NCBI RefSeq assembly: GCF_000430825.1
Contig: NZ_AUMT01000015.1
Location: forward strand, 30,268 to 94,267
Direction: 5' to 3'
Length of the DNA: 64,000 nucleotides
From: Chryseobacterium daeguense DSM 19388
GTDB lineage: Bacteria; Bacteroidota; Bacteroidia; Flavobacteriales; Weeksellaceae
This document shows positions 1 to 8,102 of this stretch, piece after piece (position 1 is the stretch's first letter; each line of letters opens with the position of its first letter). The notes under the pieces were generated by a model. The model ran no database searches. It saw only the letters and a list, made by a program, of their open reading frames with translations, and was not told the origin of the DNA. The position numbers were made by a program, and so were the translations under genes.

Positions 1-521
1 GGTTTGCTTATGTAGACAGCTCTATCGCATGGTATGACTTTGACATTGATTTGGTTAAAAAATTAATTGCAAAAAACAAACGCGGCGAAAAAATCCTTCC
101 TCTTGAAGATCTGAAGCAGCCGGAAGCTCCTTTTGCGAGCATTGATCTTATTCAGGAGAACAATGTAGACCGTTTCGAGAAGAAAAACAGGGGAAATAAC
201 AGGAATAAAAATCAAAACAGACCGAATAACAATCAGAACAATCAAAATCAGCAGGGTCAAAAGAAAAACAGCAACAGACCTGAAAGACAAGACCGTCCTG
301 AGAGAAATGAAAGATCTGAAAGACCTCAGAAACAGGAAAGACCGCAACAAAATGCAAATGCAAACGCCAGCAACCAGCCGAGACAGCAAAAGCCTCAGCA
401 GCCCAAAGCACAGCTGGAAAAAGTAGATGCAGCCGTTAATCCTGATCCTGAGAAAAAAGCAAACCCGAACAAGAAAAAATTCAAAAAGAAGTTTCCTCCA
501 AAAAAAGACAACAATGCGTAA
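1..521 (+). CDS. ricT: RicT/PSP1-family protein, C-terminal part
   Basis: Open from the window edge (first full codon at base 3), so the N-terminal and central PSP1 domain lie outside. The visible part begins FAYVDSSIAWYDFDIDLVKK, which matches my memory of the end of Bacteroidota PSP1/RicT (YaaT) proteins, and continues into a tail of about 110 residues dominated by Asn, Gln, Lys, Arg and Pro. In Bacillus RicT is part of an Fe-S containing complex affecting RNA maturation; the role in Bacteroidota is not established. The tail is low-complexity and basic, so it may bind nucleic acid (inference). The stop codon overlaps the start of gldH by 8 bp, and PSP1-gldH-PBP is a familiar flavobacterial order. 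The family call rests partly on this context. Confidence 0.75.
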   Translation, partial: FAYVDSSIAWYDFDIDLVKKLIAKNKRGEKILPLEDLKQPEAPFASIDLIQENNVDRFEKKNRGNNRNKNQNRPNNNQNNQNQQGQKKNSNRPERQDRPERNERSERPQKQERPQQNANANASNQPRQQKPQQPKAQLEKVDAAVNPDPEKKANPNKKKFKKKFPPKKDNNA

Positions 522-978
522 AATTTTAGGATTATTTACTCTTATCCTTTTCTTTAGCTGCAATTCTTCTTCTGAGGGAGAGGTAATAATGAATTCTGTC
601 AACAGTAAATGGAATAAGAAAAGCGAACAAAAATTTAATCTTGAAATTTCAGATCCGCAAAATCCTAAAAATATTATATTTGTTGTAAGAAATAACAATG
701 ATTATCCGTACAGCAATGTAAGATTTATTGTCAATTTCACCGACCTTCAAAGCAAGAAAAAACAAACAGATACCCTGAACTATGTTTTGGCAAAACCAAA
801 CGGAGAGTGGCTTGGTACAGGATTTGGTGACACGAAGGAAACTTTATTTCAGTATAAGCTGAATTATAAATTTCCGGCAAAAGGAAAGTATGAAATCGGC
901 GTATCTCAGGCAATGAGAAACGACAACCTTCCGGGAATTGAAGATATTGGAGTAAAAATTGAAACGGCTAAACCGTAA
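514..978 (+). CDS. gldH: Gliding motility lipoprotein GldH
   Basis: A 154-residue lipoprotein. The start used is ATG at 514, because from there the protein begins MRKILGLFTLILFFSCNSSS, a lipoprotein signal with a lipobox ending in Cys at about residue 15. The frame is open further upstream, but that part has no signal and lies inside ricT. GldH is one of the Gld lipoproteins needed for gliding and type IX secretion in Flavobacterium johnsoniae; its exact job is unresolved. The body is a single beta-rich domain. It overlaps ricT by 8 bp and is followed 6 bp later by the penicillin-binding protein, so the three genes are probably co-transcribed. Many non-gliding Chryseobacterium keep gldH, so its presence does not show that the cell glides. 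Confidence 0.88.
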   Translation: MRKILGLFTLILFFSCNSSSEGEVIMNSVNSKWNKKSEQKFNLEISDPQNPKNIIFVVRNNNDYPYSNVRFIVNFTDLQSKKKQTDTLNYVLAKPNGEWLGTGFGDTKETLFQYKLNYKFPAKGKYEIGVSQAMRNDNLPGIEDIGVKIETAKP

Positions 979-984
979 TCATCA

Positions 985-3363
985 ATGGAAGAAAACAAAC
1001 AAAACACAGGAAATAAAGGGAAAACTTTCCCGCTTCCTCCCAAAAAGAGAAATACCGCCTGGAAGAGGTGGGTAAAATTTATCTGGATAGGACTTATTGC
1101 TCTCATATTAGGAATTTCAGGACTTTTCTTTGCTGTTTCCCAGGGTTTTCTTGGAGAAATGCCGGATGTAAAGGAGCTTGAAAATCCGGACATTTATGTG
1201 GCCTCTGAAATCTATTCGTCAGACGGTGTTTTATTAGGTAAGTTTGAAAAAGAGAAGACGCAGCCTATTGTTTATAAAGACCTTCCTCCTTTCCTTGTTT
1301 ACGCTTTACAGGCTAAAGAAGATGAGCGTTTTAAGGAGCACTCGGGGATTGATCTGCAGTCTGTTGCCAGAGCCGTAGTATATGGTGGCGGACGAGGTGG
1401 TGGTTCTACCATTACCCAGCAGCTGGCTAAATTACTTTTCACAAACGGAGCTTCTCAGAATAAGATTGAAAGAGCTTTCCAGAAATTAAAAGAATGGGTA
1501 GTGGCTGTAAGTCTTGAAAAAAGATATACGAAAGAAGAGATTGTAACCTTATATTTCAATAAGTTCGACTTTTTATACAACGCGAACGGAATTGAAATGG
1601 CATCAAGAATTTATTTTAACAAAAAAACTTCTGAGCTTACATTACCGGAAGCTGCAATGTTTGTTGCGATGCTGGAAAATCCGGTGAAAAACAACCCGAT
1701 GAGAAATGCCGAAAGAGCAAAAGCCAGAAGGGATGTTGTATTGGATCAGATGCTGAAAACCGGATATATCGATCAGGCTACTTTCGAAAAAGCTGTTTCT
1801 ACTCCTATTACGCTTGATTATCACCCGATCAAAAATATTAATGATGATTATTCCGCTTATTATAAGTTTTACTTAAAAAAGGAAATTGATAATTATCTTA
1901 AGGATTACGAAAAAGAAAACGGTAAAAAATTAAACCTTTACAAAGACGGTTTAAAAATATATGTAACCCTTGATTCCAAAATGCAGAAATATGCTGAAGA
2001 AGCAATCAAGGAACACTTAACCGACCTTCAGAAAAGATTTGATGCAGAGCAGAGAGGCAGAAAAAACAGGCCTTTCTATTATCTGACAGACAAACAAATC
2101 AATCAGGTAATGGTTCAGGCGATGAAAAGAACCGGACGTTACAAGCAGTTGAAAGCAGCTGGCGTTTCTGAAGATTCCATCATGCTTGAATTCAAAAAAC
2201 CGATCAAAACATCTCGTTTTACATGGGCAGGTGAAGAAGAGGTGGAAATGTCTCCTTGGGATTCCATCAGATATCACAAGCAAATTGCTCAGGCAGGCTT
2301 AATGTCAATGGTTCCGGGAACAGGCGAGATTAAAGCATGGGTGGGAGGTATTGACTGGCAGCACTTCCAGTATGATCACATTAAACAGGGAAAAAGACAG
2401 GTAGGTTCCACATTTAAGCCTTTCGTGTACGCAACGGCAATCATGAAACTTGGGTTAACTCCTTGTTCAGCGGTATCAAACGGTACTTATGATCATAAAG
2501 GATGGCATGTACCGGGAAGAGGCGGAATGCTGACTTTAAAGGATGCTTTAGCTCACTCTCAAAACCCTGTTGCAGCCAGATTAATCGAAATGACAGGCGT
2601 AGATGCCGTTATCCAGACCGCAAGAGATCTTGGGGTAACAGAGGAGATACCTAGAAATAATACCATTGCATTAGGTTCATCAGATATTACAATCTACGAA
2701 ATGTTAGGAGCTTACAGTACTTTTGCCAACTATGGTAACTACAATAAGCCGGAAATGATCTGGAGGATTGAAGATGCCAACGGTAGAGTAATTAAGGAAG
2801 TAAATGTAGATCCTAAAGAAGTTATGAACCCAATGTACGCTTACACCATGATTGAGCTTATGAAAGGTGTGGCACAATTCGGTACAGCATCCGGAGAATT
2901 GGGAAGAAAAGGAATTTCCAAAGATGTTGAAATTGCAGGTAAAACCGGAACTACTCAGAACAACTCAGATGGTTGGTTTATGGGAATTACTCCAAAACTG
3001 GCAACAGGAGCCTGGGTAGGCTGGGAAGACAGGGCAACCCACTTCTTTGGGACAGGTGAAGGTCAGGGTGCAAAAATGGCATTGCCAATCTGGGCTATCT
3101 TCATGAAGAAAGTCTGGGCAGATAAGAGTCTGGGAATTTCACCGGAAGACAAATTTGTAAAACCTTCAGAATGGAAAGACGGATGTTCAGACCTTAAGGG
3201 AATGGGCTCAGGATATGGAGACGACGGAGGATTACAAACCATAGATGAGATTAAAAATCCAAAACCGGCAGAGCCTGCAACCCCTAAAAACAATTCAGGT
3301 AAAAAAGAAGAGAACATCAATGAAAACCTGAACACAGGTGAAGAAATAGACTTCAATAAATAA
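985..3363 (+). CDS. Class A penicillin-binding protein (PBP1A-like), bifunctional
   Basis: 792 residues, normal for a class A PBP. A short cytoplasmic part precedes one membrane anchor (about residues 33-55). The GT51 glycosyltransferase domain follows, with the catalytic-Glu motif KEDERF (E112) and GGSTITQQLAK; then the transpeptidase domain with active-site GSTFKPF (Ser475), an SQN triad motif and KTGTT (about 653). The enzyme polymerises lipid II and cross-links peptidoglycan in the periplasm. The C-terminal 50 residues are Pro/Asn/Glu-rich and look disordered. The gene starts 6 bp after gldH and ends at a hairpin terminator, closing the ricT-gldH-PBP unit. All catalytic motifs are intact. 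Confidence 0.95.
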   Translation: MEENKQNTGNKGKTFPLPPKKRNTAWKRWVKFIWIGLIALILGISGLFFAVSQGFLGEMPDVKELENPDIYVASEIYSSDGVLLGKFEKEKTQPIVYKDLPPFLVYALQAKEDERFKEHSGIDLQSVARAVVYGGGRGGGSTITQQLAKLLFTNGASQNKIERAFQKLKEWVVAVSLEKRYTKEEIVTLYFNKFDFLYNANGIEMASRIYFNKKTSELTLPEAAMFVAMLENPVKNNPMRNAERAKARRDVVLDQMLKTGYIDQATFEKAVSTPITLDYHPIKNINDDYSAYYKFYLKKEIDNYLKDYEKENGKKLNLYKDGLKIYVTLDSKMQKYAEEAIKEHLTDLQKRFDAEQRGRKNRPFYYLTDKQINQVMVQAMKRTGRYKQLKAAGVSEDSIMLEFKKPIKTSRFTWAGEEEVEMSPWDSIRYHKQIAQAGLMSMVPGTGEIKAWVGGIDWQHFQYDHIKQGKRQVGSTFKPFVYATAIMKLGLTPCSAVSNGTYDHKGWHVPGRGGMLTLKDALAHSQNPVAARLIEMTGVDAVIQTARDLGVTEEIPRNNTIALGSSDITIYEMLGAYSTFANYGNYNKPEMIWRIEDANGRVIKEVNVDPKEVMNPMYAYTMIELMKGVAQFGTASGELGRKGISKDVEIAGKTGTTQNNSDGWFMGITPKLATGAWVGWEDRATHFFGTGEGQGAKMALPIWAIFMKKVWADKSLGISPEDKFVKPSEWKDGCSDLKGMGSGYGDDGGLQTIDEIKNPKPAEPATPKNNSGKKEENINENLNTGEEIDFNK

Positions 3364-3382
3364 ATTCTCTTTTAGAATACAT

Positions 3383-3417
3383 AAGACCTTTCAATGATTT
3401 GGAAGGTCTTTTCTTTT
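3383..3417 (+). terminator. Rho-independent terminator after the PBP gene
   Basis: 8-bp stem AAGACCTT / AAGGTCTT (3383-3390 with 3403-3410), 12-nt loop, then TTCTTTT. It lies 20 bp after the PBP stop codon. Confidence 0.8.
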
Positions 3418-3425
3418 ATAATTAA

Positions 3426-3433
3426 TATCTTTG
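3426..3433 (+). promoter_or_regulatory. TAnnTTTG box right before the selO start
   Basis: TATCTTTG fits the Bacteroidota -7 element but ends only 4 bp before the ATG at 3438. If active, the transcript would start at or very near the start codon. A TTG at 3399-3401 is 24 bp upstream, longer than the usual spacing. Confidence 0.3.
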
Positions 3434-3437
3434 AAGT

Positions 3438-4979
3438 ATGAATATCGAAAACATAAAGCAACCCTTCATAAAAAAATTCCCGGGAGATTTTTCTGGCAAC
3501 CCAATGCAGAGAAACACCCCAAAAGTTGTATTTGCCACCATACAGCCAGCCGGTTTCGATCATCCGAAATTGATATCTTTTAATGAAAAACTTTCGGAAG
3601 AAATAGGGCTTGGAAAATTCGAAGAAAAAGACCTTGATTTTTTAGTAGGAAATAATCTTCCTGAAAATATTAAATCTTATTCGACGGCTTATGCCGGACA
3701 TCAGTTCGGTAACTGGGCCGGGCAATTAGGTGACGGAAGAGCAATTCTTGCAGGGGAAATTGAAAATAATTCCGGTCAGAAAACAGAAATCCAATGGAAA
3801 GGGGCCGGAGCAACGCCTTATTCGAGGCATGCAGACGGTAGAGCCGTGCTGAGATCTTCTGTCCGCGAATATCTGATGAGTGAGGCCATGTTTCATTTGG
3901 GAATACCGACAACCAGAGCCTTAAGTTTGGCTTTTACTGGAGAAGATGTGGTAAGAGATATGATGTACAACGGCAATCCGCAGGATGAAAAAGGAGCAGT
4001 GGTAATTCGTACGGCGGAAAGCTTTCTGCGTTTCGGGCATTTTGAATTAATGTCGGCACAGAGAGAGTATAAAATATTGCAGGAACTTGTGAATTTCACC
4101 GTAGAAAATTATTTTAAAGAAATAAAATCCGAGGGTGTTCAAAAATATAAAGATTTTTTTGAGGAAGTAAGCAGAAGAACTGCTGATCTTATGGTGGAAT
4201 GGTACAGAGTCGGATTCGTACATGGCGTAATGAACACCGACAATATGTCGATTCTTGGCTTAACAATCGATTACGGGCCTTATTCTATGATGGATGAGTA
4301 CAATCTGAATTTCACTCCCAATACCACCGATCTTCCAAGCAGAAGATATGCTTTCGGAAAACAGGGGCAAATATCCCAATGGAATCTCTGGCAGCTTGCG
4401 AATGCGCTTCATCCTCTGATTCAGGATGAAAAATTTCTTGAAGATGTTTTGAATGATTACGGAAGCTATTTTTGGGAAAGTCATGACAAAATGCTCTGTA
4501 AAAAGTTCGGTTTTGATGAATTATTAAAAAGTGACGAAGCATTTTTTACAAATTGGCAGGGTCTGATGCAGGAACTTCAGCTTGATTATACTTTATTTTT
4601 TAATGAGCTTGAAAAATATGATGATCAAAAAGATTTGAGAGATCAGTTTGAGAATGTTTCTTATACTTTTCTAAATGATGAAAAACTTTCTAAGCTTGAA
4701 GGATTCATTAAGACTTATCTTGCACGATTGGATAAAAACAATATTTCAAGAAAAGAATCTTTGGACCTTATGCACAATACAAATCCAAAATTTATTTTAA
4801 GAAATTATCTTTTGTATCAATGCATCGAAGAAACTAATGCCGGTAAAACTGAAATGTTGGAAAAATTAACCCATGCCTTAGAAAATCCATACCATACCAT
4901 TTACCCTGAATTTTCTGCTAAAAGACCTTCCAATTATGACGATATTTCGGGGTGTTCAATGCTTTCCTGTAGTTCGTAA
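3438..4979 (+). CDS. selO: SelO-family protein adenylyltransferase (YdiU)
   Basis: 513 residues, close to the usual 480-520. SelO is a pseudokinase-fold enzyme that transfers AMP from ATP to Ser/Thr/Tyr of target proteins and is linked to oxidative-stress responses. Signature segments are visible: YAGHQFGNWAGQLGDGRA near residue 88, then WKGAGATPYSR, and MNTDNMSILGLTIDYGP carrying the catalytic and Mg-binding Asp/Asn residues. The protein ends in CSS; in eukaryotic SelO this Cys position is selenocysteine, and in bacterial forms the Cys can form a regulatory disulfide. The gene stands alone between a terminator and a secreted-protein gene. Confidence 0.93.
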   Translation: MNIENIKQPFIKKFPGDFSGNPMQRNTPKVVFATIQPAGFDHPKLISFNEKLSEEIGLGKFEEKDLDFLVGNNLPENIKSYSTAYAGHQFGNWAGQLGDGRAILAGEIENNSGQKTEIQWKGAGATPYSRHADGRAVLRSSVREYLMSEAMFHLGIPTTRALSLAFTGEDVVRDMMYNGNPQDEKGAVVIRTAESFLRFGHFELMSAQREYKILQELVNFTVENYFKEIKSEGVQKYKDFFEEVSRRTADLMVEWYRVGFVHGVMNTDNMSILGLTIDYGPYSMMDEYNLNFTPNTTDLPSRRYAFGKQGQISQWNLWQLANALHPLIQDEKFLEDVLNDYGSYFWESHDKMLCKKFGFDELLKSDEAFFTNWQGLMQELQLDYTLFFNELEKYDDQKDLRDQFENVSYTFLNDEKLSKLEGFIKTYLARLDKNNISRKESLDLMHNTNPKFILRNYLLYQCIEETNAGKTEMLEKLTHALENPYHTIYPEFSAKRPSNYDDISGCSMLSCSS

Positions 4980-5057
4980 TCCTGCAAAAATTAATATTTT
5001 ATGATTTTTTTTCATCGTGTTGTCCTTTTTTTAATTAATTTTAAACAAATTAAACTC

Positions 5058-5906
5058 ATGAAAAAACTTTTACTTTCTTTAGGATTAGTTTGTGTTGGAG
5101 CTTTAGCCAATTCACAAATTTTATTGTCAGAAAACTTTGAAGGAACTACATTTCCTCCAACAGGATGGTCAAGAGCAAATACTAATGCATCAAGACCTTG
5201 GGATTTTACAACGGTAAACTTTACTGCTCCAGCAGTATCTGAATACACAATTTCTGGAGCTAAATCTGCTTCTATTAATTGGATTGCAGCTCCCAATACT
5301 GCCACATTAACAAGCCCTTCATTTAGCTTAGTCGGAACTACCAGCCCAAATTTATATTTTAAAGTGGTTGTAGGATATTCTTACATGGTGGTGGATGACG
5401 CTGGTGATCTTTTCGCGGAAATATCCACTAATGGAGGAACTACGTGGACTCCTTTATGGAATGATGACGCTGAAACAGGATTTATAGACGATGGCGATGG
5501 TGATCCTGATACCGACCTTTACAATGAGAATATTGTTTCCGTGCAAAGAAGTCTTGCCGCTTATGCTGGTCAGGCAAATGTGCAGATAAGATTCCGTTAT
5601 GTTGGTAATGATGCGGATATTGCTGCGATAGATGATGTGATAGTATCTGCAACAACGTTAGCAACTAACGAAGTTAATACGAAAGCAAAATCCGTAAAAA
5701 TCTATCCTAATCCTACAAAAGGAGAAGTCAATATCAAATCAGATAAGAAGATTAAATCTACCAGCATTGTAGATTTCACTGGGAAAACAATCCTGAGGTC
5801 TGCCTCAGAAAAAACAGATCTATCTTCACTTCCAAAAGGAACATATGTGATGCAGGTAGAATTCACAGATGGTTCTTCAACTTCTGAAAAAATAATTAAA
5901 GAATAA
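5058..5906 (+). CDS. T9SS-secreted protein, cleaved-adhesin / choice-of-anchor J type
   Basis: 282 residues from ATG 5058, chosen because it gives a clean signal peptide (MKKLLLSLGLVCVGALANSQ). The mature N-terminus ILLSENFEGTTFPPTGW is typical of the choice-of-anchor J / cleaved-adhesin beta-sandwich, which runs to about residue 195 and includes Asp-rich stretches that may bind calcium. The last 70 residues are a type A sorting domain (IYPNPTKGEV, then a TGKTIL-like strand and a Lys-rich end), which sends the protein through the type IX system to the outer surface. No enzymatic domain is seen, so an adhesive or carbohydrate-binding role is an inference. Confidence 0.85.
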   Translation: MKKLLLSLGLVCVGALANSQILLSENFEGTTFPPTGWSRANTNASRPWDFTTVNFTAPAVSEYTISGAKSASINWIAAPNTATLTSPSFSLVGTTSPNLYFKVVVGYSYMVVDDAGDLFAEISTNGGTTWTPLWNDDAETGFIDDGDGDPDTDLYNENIVSVQRSLAAYAGQANVQIRFRYVGNDADIAAIDDVIVSATTLATNEVNTKAKSVKIYPNPTKGEVNIKSDKKIKSTSIVDFTGKTILRSASEKTDLSSLPKGTYVMQVEFTDGSSTSEKIIKE

Positions 5907-5930
5907 TTATATATCAAATAAGTTATAAAA

Positions 5931-5956
5931 ACTCACCTCATTTGGTGAGTTTTTTA
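5931..5956 (+). terminator. Rho-independent terminator after the T9SS gene
   Basis: Perfect 7-bp stem ACTCACC / GGTGAGT with 6-nt loop TCATTT, followed by TTTTTTATTTTT. Confidence 0.85.
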
Positions 5957-5960
5957 TTTT

Positions 5961-5968
5961 TACTTTTG
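5961..5968 (+). promoter_or_regulatory. Putative -7 box for the DUF6080 gene
   Basis: TACTTTTG, 16 nt before the GTG start at 5985, directly behind the preceding terminator. A possible -33 TTG (5942-5944) would sit inside the terminator hairpin with a 16-bp spacer, shorter than ideal. Confidence 0.35.
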
Positions 5969-5984
5969 TAAAAACTTTTAACAG

Positions 5985-7259
5985 GTGTCTAAGTTCAAAA
6001 CAAAATTTCTTCATTTTTTTAAGCTAATTTTCCCTTCAACCGGAATAGAATTGATTGTCTTTCTCTTTTTCTTGGTTGCTTACGGATATTTAGGATCTTA
6101 TATCGCGATTCATTATAAAATCATTTTTGACAGCAGAATTCCGTGGGATGCTTATTTTAGTTTTGATAATAAATCGATTGTAATGAGCGGCGGGAGCTTT
6201 GAGAGGCACCCACTATCCTATTATTTTTTTAATTGGATCAGAGAGACAGCCTTATTTCTTTCACATGGAAAAATGGATGGTAACTTTCGGTTTGCCTTGG
6301 CTTGGTTCAGCAATATTGCAGTAAGTCTGAGCGTATTACAAGTTTTCAAATATTTGAAAAATATCATTGGACTGCCTTTGATAATGAACTCGTTACTAAC
6401 CTTATTTTTCGGTTCCTTTTCAACTACCCTGCTCCTTTCCTTTACCCCGGAAAACTTTACGTACACTTTATTCTTATTGACTTTATTTAATCATTATTCA
6501 GCAATAAAACTAAAAAAAGAGGAAAAGATCCCGGCATTAGCGCTTGCTTTTTCGGGAACCTCCATCGGAGGATTAACGGTCACAAATATTGTTAAAGTCT
6601 TCATTCCCATCGCATTTGAAAAAGGTATATTTAAAAACTGGAAAAAATTTGGAAATGCGGTATTGAGGGTTCTTTTCACCTGTGTTTGCTTTATTTTGCT
6701 GTATTTAAATAGGATTGATTTTAACTATAAAAACATCTTCAATAAAACAAGTGAACAGTACGAAAAATTCTCAAATGTGAACTCTACACCCACTTGGGAC
6801 ATGATTCTTTCTTACTTTTTTGGAGGAAATATCCTGTTCTCTAATTTCATCATCCGGGACAAGCATAATATGAAGGGGCTCGACTATAAAGGCATTGTAA
6901 TGGACGTTTATTCTTCATGGGTTCCTTACATTTTTATTGCCGTATTATTGTCTTTAATTTTTTGGAGTTACTTTAAAAATTTCAAAAATAAACTGGTCCA
7001 AGTCCTGATGATTTCTTTCCTGTTTGATATCATTATCCATTGTGTGATGAGGTTCGGGCTGCATACTTCCTACATTTACGGCGGCCATTTTGTTTTCATC
7101 TATCCGCTATTGCTGGGATGGCTGTTTTATGCATATAAAAACACCCCTAAAACCCTGTCTTTTCTTGGAGTGATCTTTTGTATAATGCTCACCTACCTTG
7201 TTGCAAATAATTTCCTCCGAATGGCAGAATTCTTCTGGTTTTTGAATCAATATTATTAA
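5985..7259 (+). CDS. Multi-pass membrane protein, DUF6080 family
   Basis: 424 residues starting with GTG. About ten hydrophobic segments are visible from residue 17 onward, with short charged loops; the overall look resembles lipid-linked-sugar glycosyltransferases of the GT-C type. I recognise the family as DUF6080, which has no assigned reaction. The first large loop (roughly residues 48-75) contains acidic and His residues in the place where GT-C enzymes carry a catalytic Asp, but this is only a structural analogy. The gene has its own putative promoter and is followed on the other strand by the SPOR gene. Confidence 0.6.
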   Translation: MSKFKTKFLHFFKLIFPSTGIELIVFLFFLVAYGYLGSYIAIHYKIIFDSRIPWDAYFSFDNKSIVMSGGSFERHPLSYYFFNWIRETALFLSHGKMDGNFRFALAWFSNIAVSLSVLQVFKYLKNIIGLPLIMNSLLTLFFGSFSTTLLLSFTPENFTYTLFLLTLFNHYSAIKLKKEEKIPALALAFSGTSIGGLTVTNIVKVFIPIAFEKGIFKNWKKFGNAVLRVLFTCVCFILLYLNRIDFNYKNIFNKTSEQYEKFSNVNSTPTWDMILSYFFGGNILFSNFIIRDKHNMKGLDYKGIVMDVYSSWVPYIFIAVLLSLIFWSYFKNFKNKLVQVLMISFLFDIIIHCVMRFGLHTSYIYGGHFVFIYPLLLGWLFYAYKNTPKTLSFLGVIFCIMLTYLVANNFLRMAEFFWFLNQYY

Positions 7260-7332
7260 ATCAATGGGTTTAAGCCCCAAAATTCATTATGAATTTCTGA
7301 AAATAATGACACAATTAGTATCTAAATAAGAA

Positions 7333-7353
7333 AAGCCGGAAAAATTCCGGCTT
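7333..7353. terminator. Bidirectional hairpin between convergent genes
   Basis: 9-bp perfect stem AAGCCGGAA / TTCCGGCTT with loop AAA. The minus side continues into TTTTCTTATTT; the plus side continues CAATTTTATT. It probably serves the minus-strand SPOR gene and helps the DUF6080 gene. Confidence 0.7.
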
Positions 7354-7377
7354 CAATTTTATTATTTTTACTTAAAT

Positions 7378-7917
7378 CTACTTTGCTTCTGAGCAGAAAA
7401 TTCTGTACTGTACTGCGATTGCAGATTTAAAATATTCTCTTACTTTGGAGAGGTCCGATGCTGCACTTTGTTTTGTGAAATAACTTCCTGCTAAAATTTT
7501 ATAATTCGGTCTCAGAGATGCATCAGTTTCCACTTTCAGGTTCGGGAATCTTTTTCTGAAATAAGATTTCACCTCATTGGCCTCTTCATTACTTTTTACC
7601 GTTGTTATCTGGATTTTGTATCCTAAAATCCTTGGATTTTTTCTACAGATTTCAGCGTTCGTAAGCTCTCTGCTCGGAACGTAGATTTTTGTAGGTCTTG
7701 CCGGTGTATCATCATTGTCCATATCTCTGGATGGCGTATTAGAAGCTACCCTAGAACATTTGTCCTCAAGGCTTTCCAGCGCTCCGCTTACCTTAGAATC
7801 CATCACCATGATGAGTTCTGTTCCGGCCAATGTGTCTTTTTTTACAATCTGTTGAGCATCAACATTATAAAATCCAAATAATGATACTACCGAAATTATT
7901 TTGATTAAATTTCTCAT
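7378..7917 (-). CDS. Exported SPOR-domain protein
   Basis: 179 residues. An N-terminal signal peptide (to about residue 21, VDAQQ) precedes a linker with acidic and Pro/Thr residues. The C-terminal 75 residues, beginning near GYKIQITTVKSNEEANEV and ending near YFKSAIAVQYRIF, have the beta-alpha-beta spacing of SPOR domains, which bind denuded glycan strands of peptidoglycan, often at the division site. Two or three Cys in the linker and C-terminus may form disulfides. The gene is transcribed alone, divergent from actA. No catalytic domain is present, so it is likely a cell-wall-binding accessory protein. Confidence 0.75.
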   Translation of the reverse strand: MRNLIKIISVVSLFGFYNVDAQQIVKKDTLAGTELIMVMDSKVSGALESLEDKCSRVASNTPSRDMDNDDTPARPTKIYVPSRELTNAEICRKNPRILGYKIQITTVKSNEEANEVKSYFRKRFPNLKVETDASLRPNYKILAGSYFTKQSAASDLSKVREYFKSAIAVQYRIFCSEAK

Positions 7918-7932
7918 TTAAACTTGTTTCCG

Positions 7933-7963
7933 CAAATTTATACAAATTAAAAAATTATACCAA
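7933..7963 (-). promoter_or_regulatory. Promoter of the SPOR gene
   Basis: On the minus strand: -33 TTG (complement of CAA at 7961-7963), 20-bp spacer, then -7 TAAATTTG (complement of 7933-7940), 16 bp before the ATG. Good match to the Bacteroidota consensus. Confidence 0.5.
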
Positions 7964-8047
7964 ACACAGTTATTTAGAATCAATACAAATTAAACGTAAA
8001 TGATATTTTCCCCTTTGGATATACCGTTAAATTCCTGTTAAAAATAT

Positions 8048-8055
8048 TATTTTTG
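8048..8055 (+). promoter_or_regulatory. Putative -7 box of the act (ACIII) operon
   Basis: TATTTTTG, followed by a leader of about 47 nt before actA. No TTG lies at the ideal distance upstream, so the -33 part is weak. Confidence 0.35.
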
Positions 8056-8102
8056 CGGAATTGATTGAATGTTCAATATTTTACTAACATAAGATAATTT
8101 AA

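Noticed and set aside
63..698. 211-codon minus-strand open frame opposite ricT/gldH
   Set aside because: Composition is Leu/Phe/Arg-rich, as expected for the complement of the Asn/Lys/Gln-rich tail; the plus-strand genes are well supported.
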